In this document: one piece after another, positions 35,257 to 46,056 of the stretch
Position numbering within the stretch: position 1 is the stretch's first letter
Layout of the letters: each line of letters starts with the position of its first letter
Assembly (NCBI RefSeq): GCF_010093595.1
Contig: NW_022985439.1
Location: 1,407,822-1,471,821, forward strand
Direction of reading: 5' to 3'
Length of the DNA: 64,000 nucleotides
From: Mytilinidion resinicola
Lineage: Eukaryota > Ascomycota > Dothideomycetes > Mytilinidiales > Mytilinidiaceae
Made by a program: the position numbers and the translations under genes
The notes under the pieces: generated by a model
Database searches by the model: none
The model's input: the letters and a program-made list of their open reading frames with translations, nothing else
Told to the model about the DNA's origin: nothing

Positions 35257-37024
35257 TCATTGAGGCAGACTCACTTTCCTCGGCCTCCCCACTGGCATCT
35301 TCTTGCGCTCCGGCCGCGCCTCTACTACCGGTGTTTGCGGCGACGCCGTCCGGTCCCGTCCTCGCTCGCCTACTGCCGCGTCGCGGGGAAGCCGGAGTGC
35401 TAGATATGACTCCTCGGCGGGCTTTGCGGTATCGAAGACCTCGTTCATGTACTTCTCGACAACTTCGGGCGTGTGCACGGCGCGAGCGAACCATTCGATC
35501 ACGCGGGGGTCGTTGGCCGCGACGAGGGCGGTGACGGGCTGGTAGAGGACCACCTTCGGCTCCTCCTTCTCGACCTTCTCTTGATCCTTGATCGCGTTGG
35601 CTGTGTTATTGGGAGAAGTTGAATTCGCGCCATTAGCGGCCGCAAGAGCGCCTTTTGGTGCTGCTTTGGTTGGCTTGGGGGTCGGCGTTGGCTCAGCGCT
35701 GCCTTTCTTAGCTGCGTCGAGCTGCTCCTGGGTTTTGGTGACCAGGAACGATGCTCGTAGCTGACGACCGCCCGGGAGGAACTCGAGTATGCTGTGCTCA
35801 GGGAAGTATAGCTTGTCTGCGTTGTTCTCGTGGAACTCGAAGACGATCGGACGCAAGGTAGGTTTTTGGGGTTGGGCTGGGGGGCCATATGGGCTATTGT
35901 GGGGTGCTTGAGGTGTGCCATAGGCGTTATACGGAGTTTGAGGTGTGTATGCGGATGGGACGGCTGCAGGCGAAGAAATCGCTGGCGTGGCTGGACTTGG
36001 CCGTGTTGGCGTTGCCTGTGCAACTGGGACTGGTGCCGGAGTTGGACGTGGCGGAGGAGGGGCAGGTGCGGGAGGAGCTGCTGCTGCTTGCTTTGCCTGC
36101 GCAGCTTTCTGCGCTTCAAGAATCTTGGTTAATCCGTTGATGTGACCTTGAAAGAATTCGAGTTGTTCCGGAGAAGCTTCGCCGCGTGCTACAATCTTCA
36201 TAACAGACTTCAGTTCTGGATCCGTGCCTGCTCGCTGTGCCAGCATGTGGATGACGGGGTCTGGAGCAGCCTGCACTCCCGCGGCTGCAGACGTAGGAGC
36301 ACCTGGGGTTGGAGTGGGTGTACTAGGCGCAACGGATTGCTTCTGTGGTATTGGAGTTGGTCTCGGCTGTTGGCTAACGGGAGGCTTGTACTGGGGCGTG
36401 GCAGGAGGGTGCGGTGACTGGTAGGTGAACATAGAGCCGTATTGCGGAGTGTATCTCGGAGCTGGTGGGGCGATGTCCTTGATGGTGTAGACTGATACAG
36501 TGAAGATGTGTGGGTCCACGGTGAAGTTGGCATCTCCAATCTTTATCATGGACCTGAGAAGCAATTTATCCCTCGCTATTGCATCCTTGTCCTCTTTGCT
36601 ACGCTCCTTCAGTTTCTTGACCGCCGTAGGCTTGGTATAGTATTTCTTGAAGTGGCAGCCGCTGAGCCAGACTTCTCGCGATCGTTTGAGGGATGCATTA
36701 AGGACACCACTATTATGTAGTAGATTAGCATAACACAGACAATTGCGATTCTGTTTTATTATACCTTTGGATGATAGACTGGTACTCGTCGGAAGGCAGA
36801 TCGGCGGGCTGAGGTTGACTGAGCGTTGGCAGAGGCTGCCCGTCAACCAATTTTATCGGTAGAGATTCCTGGGCTGGCTTCAGACCATCGACTGGTGTTG
36901 ATACGATTGGTGTGACTTCCAGATCTTTCCTCCGTCGCTTCAAAGGGTTGGACTTCGGGGGAGGCGTTTCAACCACGGCCGCTGCTTGCGCCGCTCTGGC
37001 CCTTGTTGTGCGCGTCTCAGCCAT
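35257..37024 (-). CDS. SWC3: SWR1 chromatin-remodelling complex subunit Swc3
   Basis: Subunit of the SWR1 complex that exchanges H2A for H2A.Z. Two exons (intron 36710-36764, phase 2) give 570 aa. The N-terminal Swc3 domain is clear after splicing: PKSNPLKRRRKDLE, LPSDEYQSIIQS-GVLNASLKRSRE, WLSGCHFKKYYTKP and a Lys/Glu stretch. The centre is a Pro/Gln/Ala-rich disordered region. A second conserved block follows (ILEFLPGGRQLRASFLV, VLYQPVTALVAANDPRVIEWFARAV, PEVVEKYMNEVFD). The C-terminus has an AT-hook-like VGRPRK. A strong GTGAGT lies in the last codons, so an alternative spliced C-terminus is possible. Confidence 0.88.
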
Positions 37025-37934
37025 ATTGCTATAATGGCTGCCGCCTTCGCCTTGCAGTTATAGCCAGATATGGAGATGAGGAGCCTGGTAGTAGTGGTGT
37101 GTGTGGGGTGCTGGCGGTGACGACGTGCGACTTTCGTCGATCACTTTGCGGAGAGACGCGCCTCGGCGAATCGTTGTTCCGAAGGGAATATTCCGCACCA
37201 TCCACGCTTTCCTTCATCTTATACAACTATATCAATAGACTTGGGCTGTGCGTCTTCGTCGGCCTTCAGAAAGCCCTAATTTAGCTTGACAGTCAATTAG
37301 TCTTCACTATCGGAATGTTCACGTGACCTTCCAGAGTGTTCCGGACAGAACAGAGCGTTTCATGTGTATACTTGACCAGCCTCAAACGGTCTAGTTACGC
37401 TGATTGTTAACGCTGCAAAGCGCTCCTAACCATGCAGCGTCATTCGAGCCTGTAGCAATTCCAGAAGAGGATCACCACGCAAGTATCATTGCCATATAAG
37501 AGCATAGTAGTATCCCTTAACCCGCTGAGGTGCAACGCTCGGGCCAGTTTTCAGGGCCGTGCAGGAACATCGTGCTCAGCTGTACAGGAGGCACAACAAC
37601 ACATGTAAACAGTCGAATTAGCTAGTTCCCTGAGCCCAAATCAATGATATACAATGCCTCGAACCTCGAATGACATTGACTATGTGCCTAGCAAAGCTAA
37701 CCTCCATAGAATGAGTCTATATAGCTATCTACAAGCAATTCGAATAGCCTCAGGTCGTTGTAATTCTCATCACGGAGGCAAGAATCAGAGTTTTCTATTG
37801 CCTGCAGCCTTATCGATAACGTAAGACGCGAAGCAGCGGGTTAAGGGATATATATGTGTTGAAAGAGCACGCTAAAATCATGCATGCAACAAAAATGCTA
37901 TCTGAGGTATGGAACAAGTAACAACGTCGCTCTT
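37025..37934. other. Intergenic region containing a MITE
   Basis: SWC3 promoter (37025-37500), then the inverted-repeat element at 37513-37848, then the 3' flank of the AtuA-like gene. No coding sequence seen. Confidence 0.5.
37513..37848. mobile_element. MITE-like element, 336 bp, 15-bp terminal inverted repeats, TA duplication
   Basis: The left end TCCCTTAACCCGCTG is a perfect inverse of the right end CAGCGGGTTAAGGGA. Both ends are flanked by TA (37511-37512 and 37849-37850), the target duplication of Tc1/mariner/Fot1-type transposases. The interior has no open frame of useful length, so the element is non-autonomous. Confidence 0.8.
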
Positions 37935-39962
37935 TTAAATCCTGCCACGCTCCAGGAACTTGTTGGGGATATCAACATATTTCGACCGGATGTACTCGCA
38001 CAGGTTCTTGCCCAAGCTGTCGTAGCCACTAGTAGCGTTGAAACCACGGTCTAGATGATCGCGGAGAAGGAAGTGTACGGCGAGGATGTTGGGCATCTCA
38101 GACCGGTCGATGTTCTTGCCCTTGTCATCTTTGCCTAGTAACTCACGGAGCTTCTCGACGCTGAGCATCGTTCGGAACCAGTCGTACTCATCGGCATTGC
38201 GCACGAAGAGACCCAAGTTGGCATTGGAGGACTTGTCACCGGATCGACCCATCACTACGTAGCCCAGAGGAGCACGAGTAGTTGGGCCGAATTGTGATAG
38301 GTCAACAGGGTTGCGGGTGTTGTATGTGGGTTGGTTGAAGTCGTACGTCTTCATTTGTGTGGGGGTTGGGATGTCGATGACGGTGCCATCTGGAAGATGA
38401 GCAGTTTCTTTGACGAACGACTGAGGCATCAAGCTGACCCAGTACTCGAAGAATGGCCGTCCAATAGCCTGGCGCATGTCTGGAGCCATGGTAGATCCCG
38501 GATATCCTTGGAGCAAGTTCTCAATACAAAAGCGGGCGAAAGAACCCCGATCAGAATCGATCATAGCGCCAGCGGATAAAAGATCAGGATCTTGGGTCTG
38601 GGCGAAAATCCTCAGGTCCACAGTAGCCTCATCCTGAGATTGCGGATCTACTGGCACTGAGCCTGCGATTTGGAATTTGAGGCATGTGAATTTCTTTGCG
38701 TGGTCACCGAGAGCAGCTAATGTTTGGCGTTCGATCATCTTTGCCTTCTCCTCGATATCGAGACCGGTAAGGTAGAAGTGGAACTCGGCCTGGTAGCCAC
38801 CCTTAGCGGTGATACCGACTGAAACACTTTGTTAGTGGTTTGTTGAGAAGCAGAATATAACGAATGGAGCGTACCTTTGGTGGTAGATGGGGCAGGCATG
38901 CCCTTAACACCAGAAACCTTGACAGCGTTCTCTCCAACTTGTTCTAGCTTGACATCCTCGAGATACGCGGTGACGTCCGAATTGTAGTAGTAAGGGCCCT
39001 GGATCTCGTATAGAAGCTGGCTGGCAACGGTGGCGACGTTGACAAGGCCGTGCTTGCCCTTCTCCATTGTGATAACGGCTTCACCGAGGTGGTCAAGAGC
39101 AGCAATGGGGTAGCCCATGTCGGTATCATTGACGCCAAGGTCCTTGAAACCACTGTAGTAGCCACCAGTGGCGTATGTGCTGCACTCGATGATGTGTCCA
39201 ACCATCAAAGCACCTGCGAGCTCCTGGACGTCCTCACGCTTCCAGCCGTGCCACCACATTGCGGCACCAACAATAGGCGACGCATCAGCGACACGACCGC
39301 ATACGACGATATCTGCTCCTCCTTCAAAGCAGGCAGCGATACCAGTACCTCCAAGGTAGCATTGGGCGCAGATTGGGTCGAAACCCCAGTCTTGAATATT
39401 CTTGCCGGCGGGAAGGTTGGGGAAGTTTTCGCCTGTATCAAGTTAAGCTATTGTCCGCCAAACACGTCGGTATAGCTTACCCTTGTTGTACAACTCCAGC
39501 ATAGCATCGGTAACATCGTCACCATCGACATATCCAACCTTCAGATCAACACCGTGCTTGATGATCAACTTCTTGACTGCCTCCGCAAGACCTTGGACAT
39601 CACTTGCACCGGCATTGACGCAAATCTTGGTCTTGTTCTTCGCTAACCACGGGATGGCAGGGTCGAGCTCCTCGAGGAAGTATGGTTCGTAGGCAGCGCC
39701 AACTGCGGATAGCTGCTTCTTGTTGAGTTTATCCCGCTTATCAGAGCCACGGAGGGTCATGTTGCACTCGCTCATCCAATCTCCAGTAATGACATCGACT
39801 TGCGGCTCATTCTTGGCCATGTCATGGATGGCTCTTTTGCGATCGTAAACACCTAAACAGCAAATCATGTTAGTGAGTGTTCCAGACGAAAGTGGGAACT
39901 CTCTCACCTCCAGAGCATCCTGCCACATTGATGGGCCTCTTGTGAGTACCGTTGGCAGCCAT
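37935..39962 (-). CDS. AtuA-like protein 1 (DUF1446, acyclic terpene utilisation family)
   Basis: Member of the family named after Pseudomonas AtuA, which is needed for citronellol/geraniol breakdown but has no defined reaction. Four exons (introns 39853-39907, 39433-39480, 38819-38874) give 622 aa. Visible blocks: INVAGCSGG-VYDRKRAIHDM, VDVITGDWMSECNM, KTKICVNAGASDVQGLAEAV, GADIVVCGRVADASPIVGAA, GHIIECSTYATGGYYSGF and, in the C-terminal AtuA-like domain, VMGRSGDKSSNANLGLFVRN. A paralogue with a different exon structure lies 10 kb away. No PTS1 is present (ends ERGRI). Its promoter carries the GCTAATGATTCATTAGC palindrome. Confidence 0.9.
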
Positions 39963-40687
39963 GTTGAACTAAGAGAATGGCGATTTGTGAAAAAGAATGA
40001 ACTTAGGGGCAGGGTATCGTAAAAGTTCCGGGTCGAAAGTCAGGACAGAATACAGTAAAGGCTTGGGCTTGGGCCTGGGCTTGAAAAGAGCTTTATATCT
40101 CCTCAACGTTCTCAGTCCCCTTTGCCGACTTATCCATCCTAGAGGGTCACGGCACATGACACTCCGCTATGCTTGAGAGACCTTGCGGGGCGTATGCAAA
40201 CAGAAGACGCCGGGGTAAGAAGTCCGGTAGGAAGAGGCTGGGTTCTCATGCAGGACTGGGTGGGGGAACGTCTTCTGTACGGTAGACAATAGCCATACCA
40301 ATCCAGGCCCAGCAAGAAGGGATTCTTACTGGGGTTGATTGGACAAGGATTTATAGGTGGAGAGGTCGCGGGGTCGAGAATTTGTGGAGTGGCAACTGGT
40401 AGGACAGAGCTACTGATTCATCCCGCTAATCACCATAATCCGAGACGCTAATGATTCATTAGCCCACAATTTTGAGCGTGCCCCGCGATTTTCTGACAAG
40501 TTGGATGCGCTGAGACACGCTGGGTGATCGATGAAAGGCCATACATACAGTTAGGCGCCGCGGAACGTCGGGCCAATTTCTATTCTGTGAGCGCGAAGTC
40601 TTACCATAACGAAGTCGTTCAATTCAAGCATAATGCGCAGAGATTTCGTATAGCTTTGTATAGACTTCTATGATGTACACGGGATTC
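39963..40687. other. Promoter region of AtuA-like 1 and 3' flank of the ABM gene
   Basis: Contains a degenerate GCTACTGATTCAT (40409-40421) followed by the full palindrome at 40447-40463. Otherwise no gene. Confidence 0.5.
40447..40463. promoter_or_regulatory. Palindromic element GCTAATGATTCATTAGC, site 1
   Basis: 17-bp near-perfect palindrome 485 bp upstream of AtuA-like 1. The core TGATTCA has the layout of an AP-1/Gcn4-like bZIP site. A 16-bp match in inverse orientation lies in the ECH1/AtuA-like 2 promoter. Confidence 0.6.
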
Positions 40688-41468
40688 TTATAGGTTGGAA
40701 GACGGCCTCTCTTTGTGGAGATAGCCTGCTACAACTTTAAGGAATGCAAACTTTAGATTTGTCCTGATATCGCCATACTTTGCCTTATTGTTGGTCACAG
40801 CTGCACTCTTCGCATGGACATCCCAGAGATATTTCTCGCTCTCGTACACCTCGATGGTCCTAATGGTGTTCTCCTGCTCCTTGTCTTTTAGGATTGCGTA
40901 TGCCAATGTGCCTGGCTCGTTGTTCTGGCTCTCCGACGTGACGGCTTTCCAGCCGTCGAATGCGCCCTCTCTGGTCCCCTCCTTATAATCGAGTGTCGCG
41001 AATACAATAAAAGGATTGCTCGCCTTGTTGCTTTCTGGTCTGGTGAAGGAAAAGGCAGTTTCCGTTGTGTAGACTCTCGTAGGGGCAGCGAACAGCGAAG
41101 TGTCCGTGGTGAAGGTCTTTATCAAATCCTGGACCGCATCAGAAGCCAGGTGAGCATCGACTGTGGCCTGGTCGGCATATCTAGGATGGTCAACAGGGTG
41201 TCGCCATGTGGTTGCTGTGTTGGACTAACTCTTCGATAGCGTAGACGGATAATTCATCCTGGGGATCAATAGAAACTGTCACGGCGTATCTGACAACTCC
41301 AGGCTCCTGGGCTTGCGAGTAGTGGCCGACTTTGGTGAGTGCATCGATGAGCTGTACGCGGCATGTTAGCCAGTCGACTACGGAATAGATATTGCTAGAG
41401 AAACATGCCTTTTGCTTAGCCTCTTTTGAAGCCGCAGCGAGATGTCCGATCACGACGATAGAAGGCAT
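40688..41468 (-). CDS. Protein with two ABM-type dimeric alpha/beta-barrel domains
   Basis: 224-aa protein made of two antibiotic-biosynthesis-monooxygenase-like ferredoxin folds (about 1-105 and 115-215), a fold used by small cofactor-free oxygenases and isomerases. Three exons. Intron 1 (41352-41408) begins GC (AAG|GCATGT) and has a CTAAC branch site; it is 57 bp and stays open, so retention would insert 19 residues in the first domain. Intron 2 is 41181-41229. Motifs: EPGVVRYAVTVSIDPQDELSV, then EPGTLAYAILKDK and IEVYESEKYLWDVHAKS. The C-terminus is Ser-Asn-Leu, as in the MaoC hydratase at 53 kb. It probably acts in the same pathway; the reaction is unknown. Confidence 0.78.
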
Positions 41469-41981
41469 TTTTGGGGATTGAGTATGTGTTCCAGGAGAAG
41501 ACCGCCATCAAGGTGTCCAGCGATTCGTTTTGTCCCCTCCACTAGACCGCACATGCGGACAAGCTAGCGGGAACGAGTTGCTAGAGCACGGCATCACAGC
41601 CGGTCGGAATGCGGGAGTTGAGAGGGCTGAGATAGGCACTGTGTGTCCAGGTGGAGGTCAAGGAAGTAGGTTACCGAAGATCACGTGCTCACCCAGCTTA
41701 CGAAATAATGCATGACCCTTGCGTGCCTTGTTACCGAACCTCACTTTCACTTTCTCATCACAATCTCGATAAATTCCAACCGTAACCGTTTGCTTATGCT
41801 TTCTAGCTCACTCTTTTTATGATCAGTTCGTCAGCAGCACGTGGGAACAGAACACGTTCGAAAAAGCGCCATGAAAATTCCCAGAGGACCAAGTTCTTGC
41901 TTGAACAACGTTTCATAAAGACATAGTTATACGATGCTTCAAGATGCTCGAAACTCTTTGTTTATAGCAAAACGGGAACTC
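41469..41981. other. Promoter region of the ABM gene and 3' flank of the MFS gene
   Basis: Contains GATCACGTGC at 41679-41688 and a second CACGTG at 41838-41843. No gene seen. Confidence 0.5.
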
Positions 41982-44055
41982 TCAAACGACGTCTTTCTCC
42001 TGAGCAACATGATCATGTTCCAAATTCCCCCCGATGGTTTTGCCGTGCATCCTCCTCTCGATCTTGTTGGTAAGATGCTTCTTAGGATTCTTAGTAAACA
42101 GAGACCCAATAATGGCGATACCTCCGAACCCCAGGGACGCTAAGTAGACTGTCTTGAACGCAGCTGCATATGCGAACGGAACAGACCCCGCTACTGCGGT
42201 GATGACGGCAGTTGTTATGCCTGGGACTTCCGCTAAATTTCCTGTGCTTACCGCTGCTAGTACCGCGGGGACCTCTGATGAGGGCAGCCCAGCTGCGACG
42301 GCTGCACCGCCTACCATAGAAGGTATGGTTTCAGACAACCTGTTTGTCAAAATGGTAGAATACACAGCGACGGCGATTGATCCACCAGCTGCTCGGATCG
42401 ATGCCAGCATACCAGACGAAAGGCCAATGTCTTCTGCGTGGCAGAACAGTGGGGCCATAGACAAAGCAGCGAGCTCGATAAAGCCAACGAAGAATGGTCC
42501 AAGAATGGTGAAGGCAATACCCATACTTTTCGTACTCGGTGTCAGGGACGCGAGAGCCGATACGAACGAGACCATCCCACAGGCTGATATGATTGTCCAA
42601 TATCGAGCATTACCAAAGTAGCGGATCATGCCTCCAGCGCATACCTGACCGAGTGCCGTGGCGGCGCTAACAGTGCACTGAAAACTGAGAGTTAGTAGAG
42701 CTTCCGAAGAGCCTGAGTACTGCTGTACTACTTACAGAAAGCCAGCCAGCATAATTCACATCAGAGGTGTACATTGTTGAGACCTGTTGTGGCCCTGTCG
42801 CTTGGGTCAGCTTTTTCCATAAACCAGGATCGCCATACTTACACAGAAGAACGGCTGAATAGTAGAACATGCTAGCAACAGTTGCGCAAGTTACCAAGCT
42901 GATAAAGCCTCGATTTCGAAACATTTTCATGGGCATGAGAGGGTACTTGGAGCCCCCGAATGCCTCCCAGAATCCAAACGAGATCAGCAGAATTACACCG
43001 ATTACCATTGTACTGATCACGGCAGCAGATTTCCACGGGAACAATCCGCCTCCCTAAGTTTTCACCGTTAGGATGACAGGAGATTAAAGGTACAATTTGC
43101 ACTGCTGGTTCAGAAGACAGACTTACCCAAGAAAGACCCATCAAGAACAAAGTGAGGCCAGAGATCCACAAGAACATGCCGAGATAATCCAATTCTTTGG
43201 CCTGCGAAAGCTTGCTCTTATGTTCGTGTAACATCTCAAAGGTTGGTGGATGGTAGAAGAAGAACAGAAGAACGGCAGCCAAGCCGGTTGTGATGAGGTT
43301 GAGGTAATATGTCCACCTCCACCCCAAGGAAGGGTTCTGAATGAATGCTCGTGCAATCTTTGGTCCAAACGTGGCAATTGGGGCTGATGTCGCAAATATG
43401 AAACTCATAACAGCCGGGCGGTATTTGTTTGGAACCAACTCTCCGACTGCGACACCGAAGCTGAGCTGAATGCATTCTCCGAGGCCATAGACCACGCTCG
43501 CGAGAATCAAAGCTGTGATATTCTGAGCAGTGCAGCCTACGATGACTCCGATGAAGCAAACGACATTGCCACCGATGAAGAAATAGCGCCTCCCTGCTTT
43601 ACGTTAGTCACTGCATGGCGATAACTAGGGAGGTGGAGCTTACCGAACAAGTCAGACAATCTGCCCGACACCAAAAACATGGCACTTTCAGCAAGAGTTC
43701 TCCCGATATTGACCCATGCGATGTTTTTATCTGGACCTGCTTTACGTTAGTTACTGCATGGCGATAACTAGGGAGGTGGAGCTTACCTATATCCTCATTT
43801 ATATAGGTCAGAACATTGGTAGGTAGGATGAGGAAGATATACGCCGACATTTGCGCAAGACAGAGTCCCTGTATGTTGTTAGGGCGAGATCTGGGATGGG
43901 GGTGTACGAGAAGTCCTCACAGCCATCGTTCCTAGGAATGGTAGACTGTAAAAGTAATTATCTGGGATTGTATCGCCCCGCGCGACTTCGTTAATAGAGA
44001 GAGTCTCCTCTTGCGAAGAGGTCTCCTCCTCGAAGATTTCGTGCTTTTCGGCCAT
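41982..44055 (-). CDS. MFS transporter, TRI12/DHA-type, with two near-identical introns
   Basis: Fourteen-helix drug:H+ or organic-acid transporter of the fungal TRI12-like family at the plasma membrane; likely to import or export the cluster's substrate. Seven exons give 580 aa; introns 43869-43920, 43737-43786, 43594-43643, 43054-43126, 42795-42842 and 42678-42735. The MFS loop motif GRLSDLFGRRYFFIGGN spans the third intron. Other family blocks are YGLGECIQLSFGVAVGELVP, LGWRWTYYLNLIT, GGLFPWKSAAV and GLSSGMLASIRAAGGSIAVAVY. The cytosolic N-terminus is acidic. Introns two and three are 49/50 identical to each other (separate entry). Confidence 0.88.
43594..43643 (-). repeat. Introner-like intron copy B
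   Basis: 50-bp phase-1 spliceosomal intron, donor GTAAGC, branch CTAAC, acceptor GCAG. It is identical to the intron at 43737-43786 except for one base (G for A) in the stem TAGTTA/TGACTA. Confidence 0.85.
43737..43786 (-). repeat. Introner-like intron copy A
   Basis: 50-bp phase-1 intron of the same gene, separated from copy B by a 93-bp exon. It carries a perfect TAGTTA/TAACTA inverted repeat around an 11-nt loop just before the branch site. One flanking base on each side is also shared, but the surrounding exons are unrelated. Confidence 0.85.
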
Positions 44056-44807
44056 GTTGTCCTTGTGGGATAGCGGATCCATGTGGACGGCGTACGGTGA
44101 GGGAGGTATTGTTCGGCCTTGACACGTTGGAGACGAGAGGAAAACCCAAGTACTCAATCTCGGAAAGATGTTGTGCGAGTATCAAAGGACGACAGAGAGT
44201 CGTGTTGTAAGTGATCTCTCTCACAATGACCAGGGAAATAGTCCACTGCCCAGGAAGGGAGCTCCCTACATATACCAAGGCGTCATCCTTATTACCTCAC
44301 CCTCGTAATTTCAGGGCCTAGGGGCATCCAAAACATCCTGGCACCCATCTGGTCTCCGCAGCCTCCGGGGCCTCCGCACCATCTAAGCGATGTCTGGGGT
44401 CTGGGGAGTAATCTGTGGGGACCGGGGAAACCTTGGGGTTGATCACCCGGAAAACGATTTGCAGATCGTAGCGCGTCTCGAAACTGCACATGCCGATTCA
44501 TGTCCTGCAGGCACTAGTGATTCGGGTGAAGAATTTGACTCAGGTAGTGCGCTAGAGGAGACGACGACGAGTCAATGGACCCCGAAATAGCGCGTCCGCA
44601 ACATCACCCGTCCACTCAGCACAACGCATTGCATCGGAAAGCTCTACTCTTTGTGCCACTTCTTGCGATGCATAAACCCAGGTTCCATCATCACGTGTTT
44701 CATGGATTGGTCTCGTTGTTCGATGAGATATACACTATTCTGACTATCATCTTAGACTCTCCAACATCCAGCCAGTCTTCCCGCCAGGTGAACCCCGGAG
44801 ACAATCA
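44056..44807. other. Intergenic region MFS 5' / SDR 3'
   Basis: MFS promoter; contains ATCACGTGTT at 44690-44699. Open frames at 44390-44838 have no protein-like features. No transcription factor gene was found here. Confidence 0.45.
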
Positions 44808-45687
44808 TCAGCATATCCATCCCCCGTCAACCGAATGAATCGCTCCCGTTATGAAAGTGGACTCATCCCCCAGAAGGAAGGCTACCAAAGTTGCTACCTC
44901 CGATGGCTTCCCTGGCCTGTTTAGCGCCGTATGGGCATAATTGTTAAAAGTGACGTTTGGATTGCCAGCGCCCGCGATTTCTCGTGCCTTAGCGACCATT
45001 GGGGTCTCTATCGTGCCGCTATATCCCGTTTTAGCTTTCACAGCCTTAGTTCAAGCATGGCTGTATCACTTACGGAGCAATGGCATTCACCCTGATGCCT
45101 CTAGATCCCATATCTTTTGCGGCACTTCGTGTAAGACCGACCACGCCATGCTTACTGGCTGAATACGAGGCATTCTTTGCTCGGCCTGATATGCCCGCAA
45201 CCGAAGCAGCATTGACAATGGAGCCACCATTCTCCATGTTCTGAAGCTGAGCTCTTTGGCAGTACCTGTCGATTCGCCAAATTAAGACCAAATCAGGAAC
45301 AGATAGATGTGGCACTAACATTAAACCAGTAAGGTTAACACCTATTACAAAATCCCAATCAGAATCTTCAATATCCGCAGCGGTCTTGATTCCAATAGCG
45401 TTCCCAGTCACTCCAGCCAAATTGGCAGCACCGTTTAATTTCCCAAATTTCGAGACGGTGGCATCGATCCACGCATCTACCTGCTTCCGGTCCCTGACGT
45501 CCATCTTGAACGTCATGACCTCTCCGCCGGCAGACCGTATCTCCTTCGCCGCTTCGTCTAATGGCCCTTCCTGTACATCCCCAATGGACACCCTAGCGCC
45601 TCTCGAAGCTAGTAGTTTCGCGGTAACGAGGCCAATTCCAGATGCCCCACCAGACACAACAATCACTTTGTCCTTTAAAGAAGACAT
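44808..45687 (-). CDS. Short-chain dehydrogenase/reductase (classical SDR)
   Basis: NAD(P)-dependent oxidoreductase, 256 aa, three exons (introns 45266-45319 and 45019-45073). The Rossmann motif is VVSGGASGIGLVTAKLL; an Asp (IGDVQ) at the end of beta-2 suggests NAD(H). NLAGVTG stands for the NNAG motif, followed by the catalytic Ser in NAASVAGISG and YSASKHGVV with Tyr and Lys. It closes with the family end FLLGDESTFITGAIHSVDGG. No PTS1 is present (ends WIC). In the cluster it could act as the 3-hydroxyacyl-CoA or alcohol dehydrogenase. Head-to-head with acyl-CoA ligase 1. Confidence 0.9.
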
Positions 45688-46056
45688 AATATTGGATTAA
45701 ATAATGGTAGAGCCTATGGGTTGGGTAGAATGATAGGACCCCTGCAGCTTGCGGAGAAGGTCGATAATCGAGCACTACTACCGGTGATATATTGTGGAGA
45801 AGGGAAAGTATTGCTGAGTTTGAAATGCTACACTGTCAAGTACTCACAGTTGCACTTGTCAGCTTTATGGAGCAATGTTCGGCACTTGGTTCAAACCCCG
45901 CGTCCAAAGCTGGAAAATGTCTCCCGATCACGTGCCTTAACGCTTACAGAGCTCCACTTACTCGTATCTTTAGGTAGGTAGTATTTACAGCCTTTCTGGA
46001 GGATCTTTGCGCCTGTATCACACTGACTGTATTCGATTCGATTTCCTTCGGCCACG
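45688..46056. promoter_or_regulatory. Bidirectional promoter SDR / acyl-CoA ligase 1
   Basis: 369 bp between two divergent starts. It contains GATCACGTGC at 45926-45935, a 10-base match to the ABM promoter. No TGATTCA palindrome is present. Confidence 0.55.

Noticed and set aside
35221..35270. Extra 3' intron in SWC3 starting at the GTGAGT near the stop codon
   Set aside because: The only matching acceptor gives a 43-bp intron without a good branch site, and the unspliced end after the AT-hook is acceptable.
45880..45905. GGTTCAAACCC, a tRNA B-box-like motif
   Set aside because: The flanking bases do not pair as a T-arm and no A-box, anticodon arm or acceptor stem could be built.
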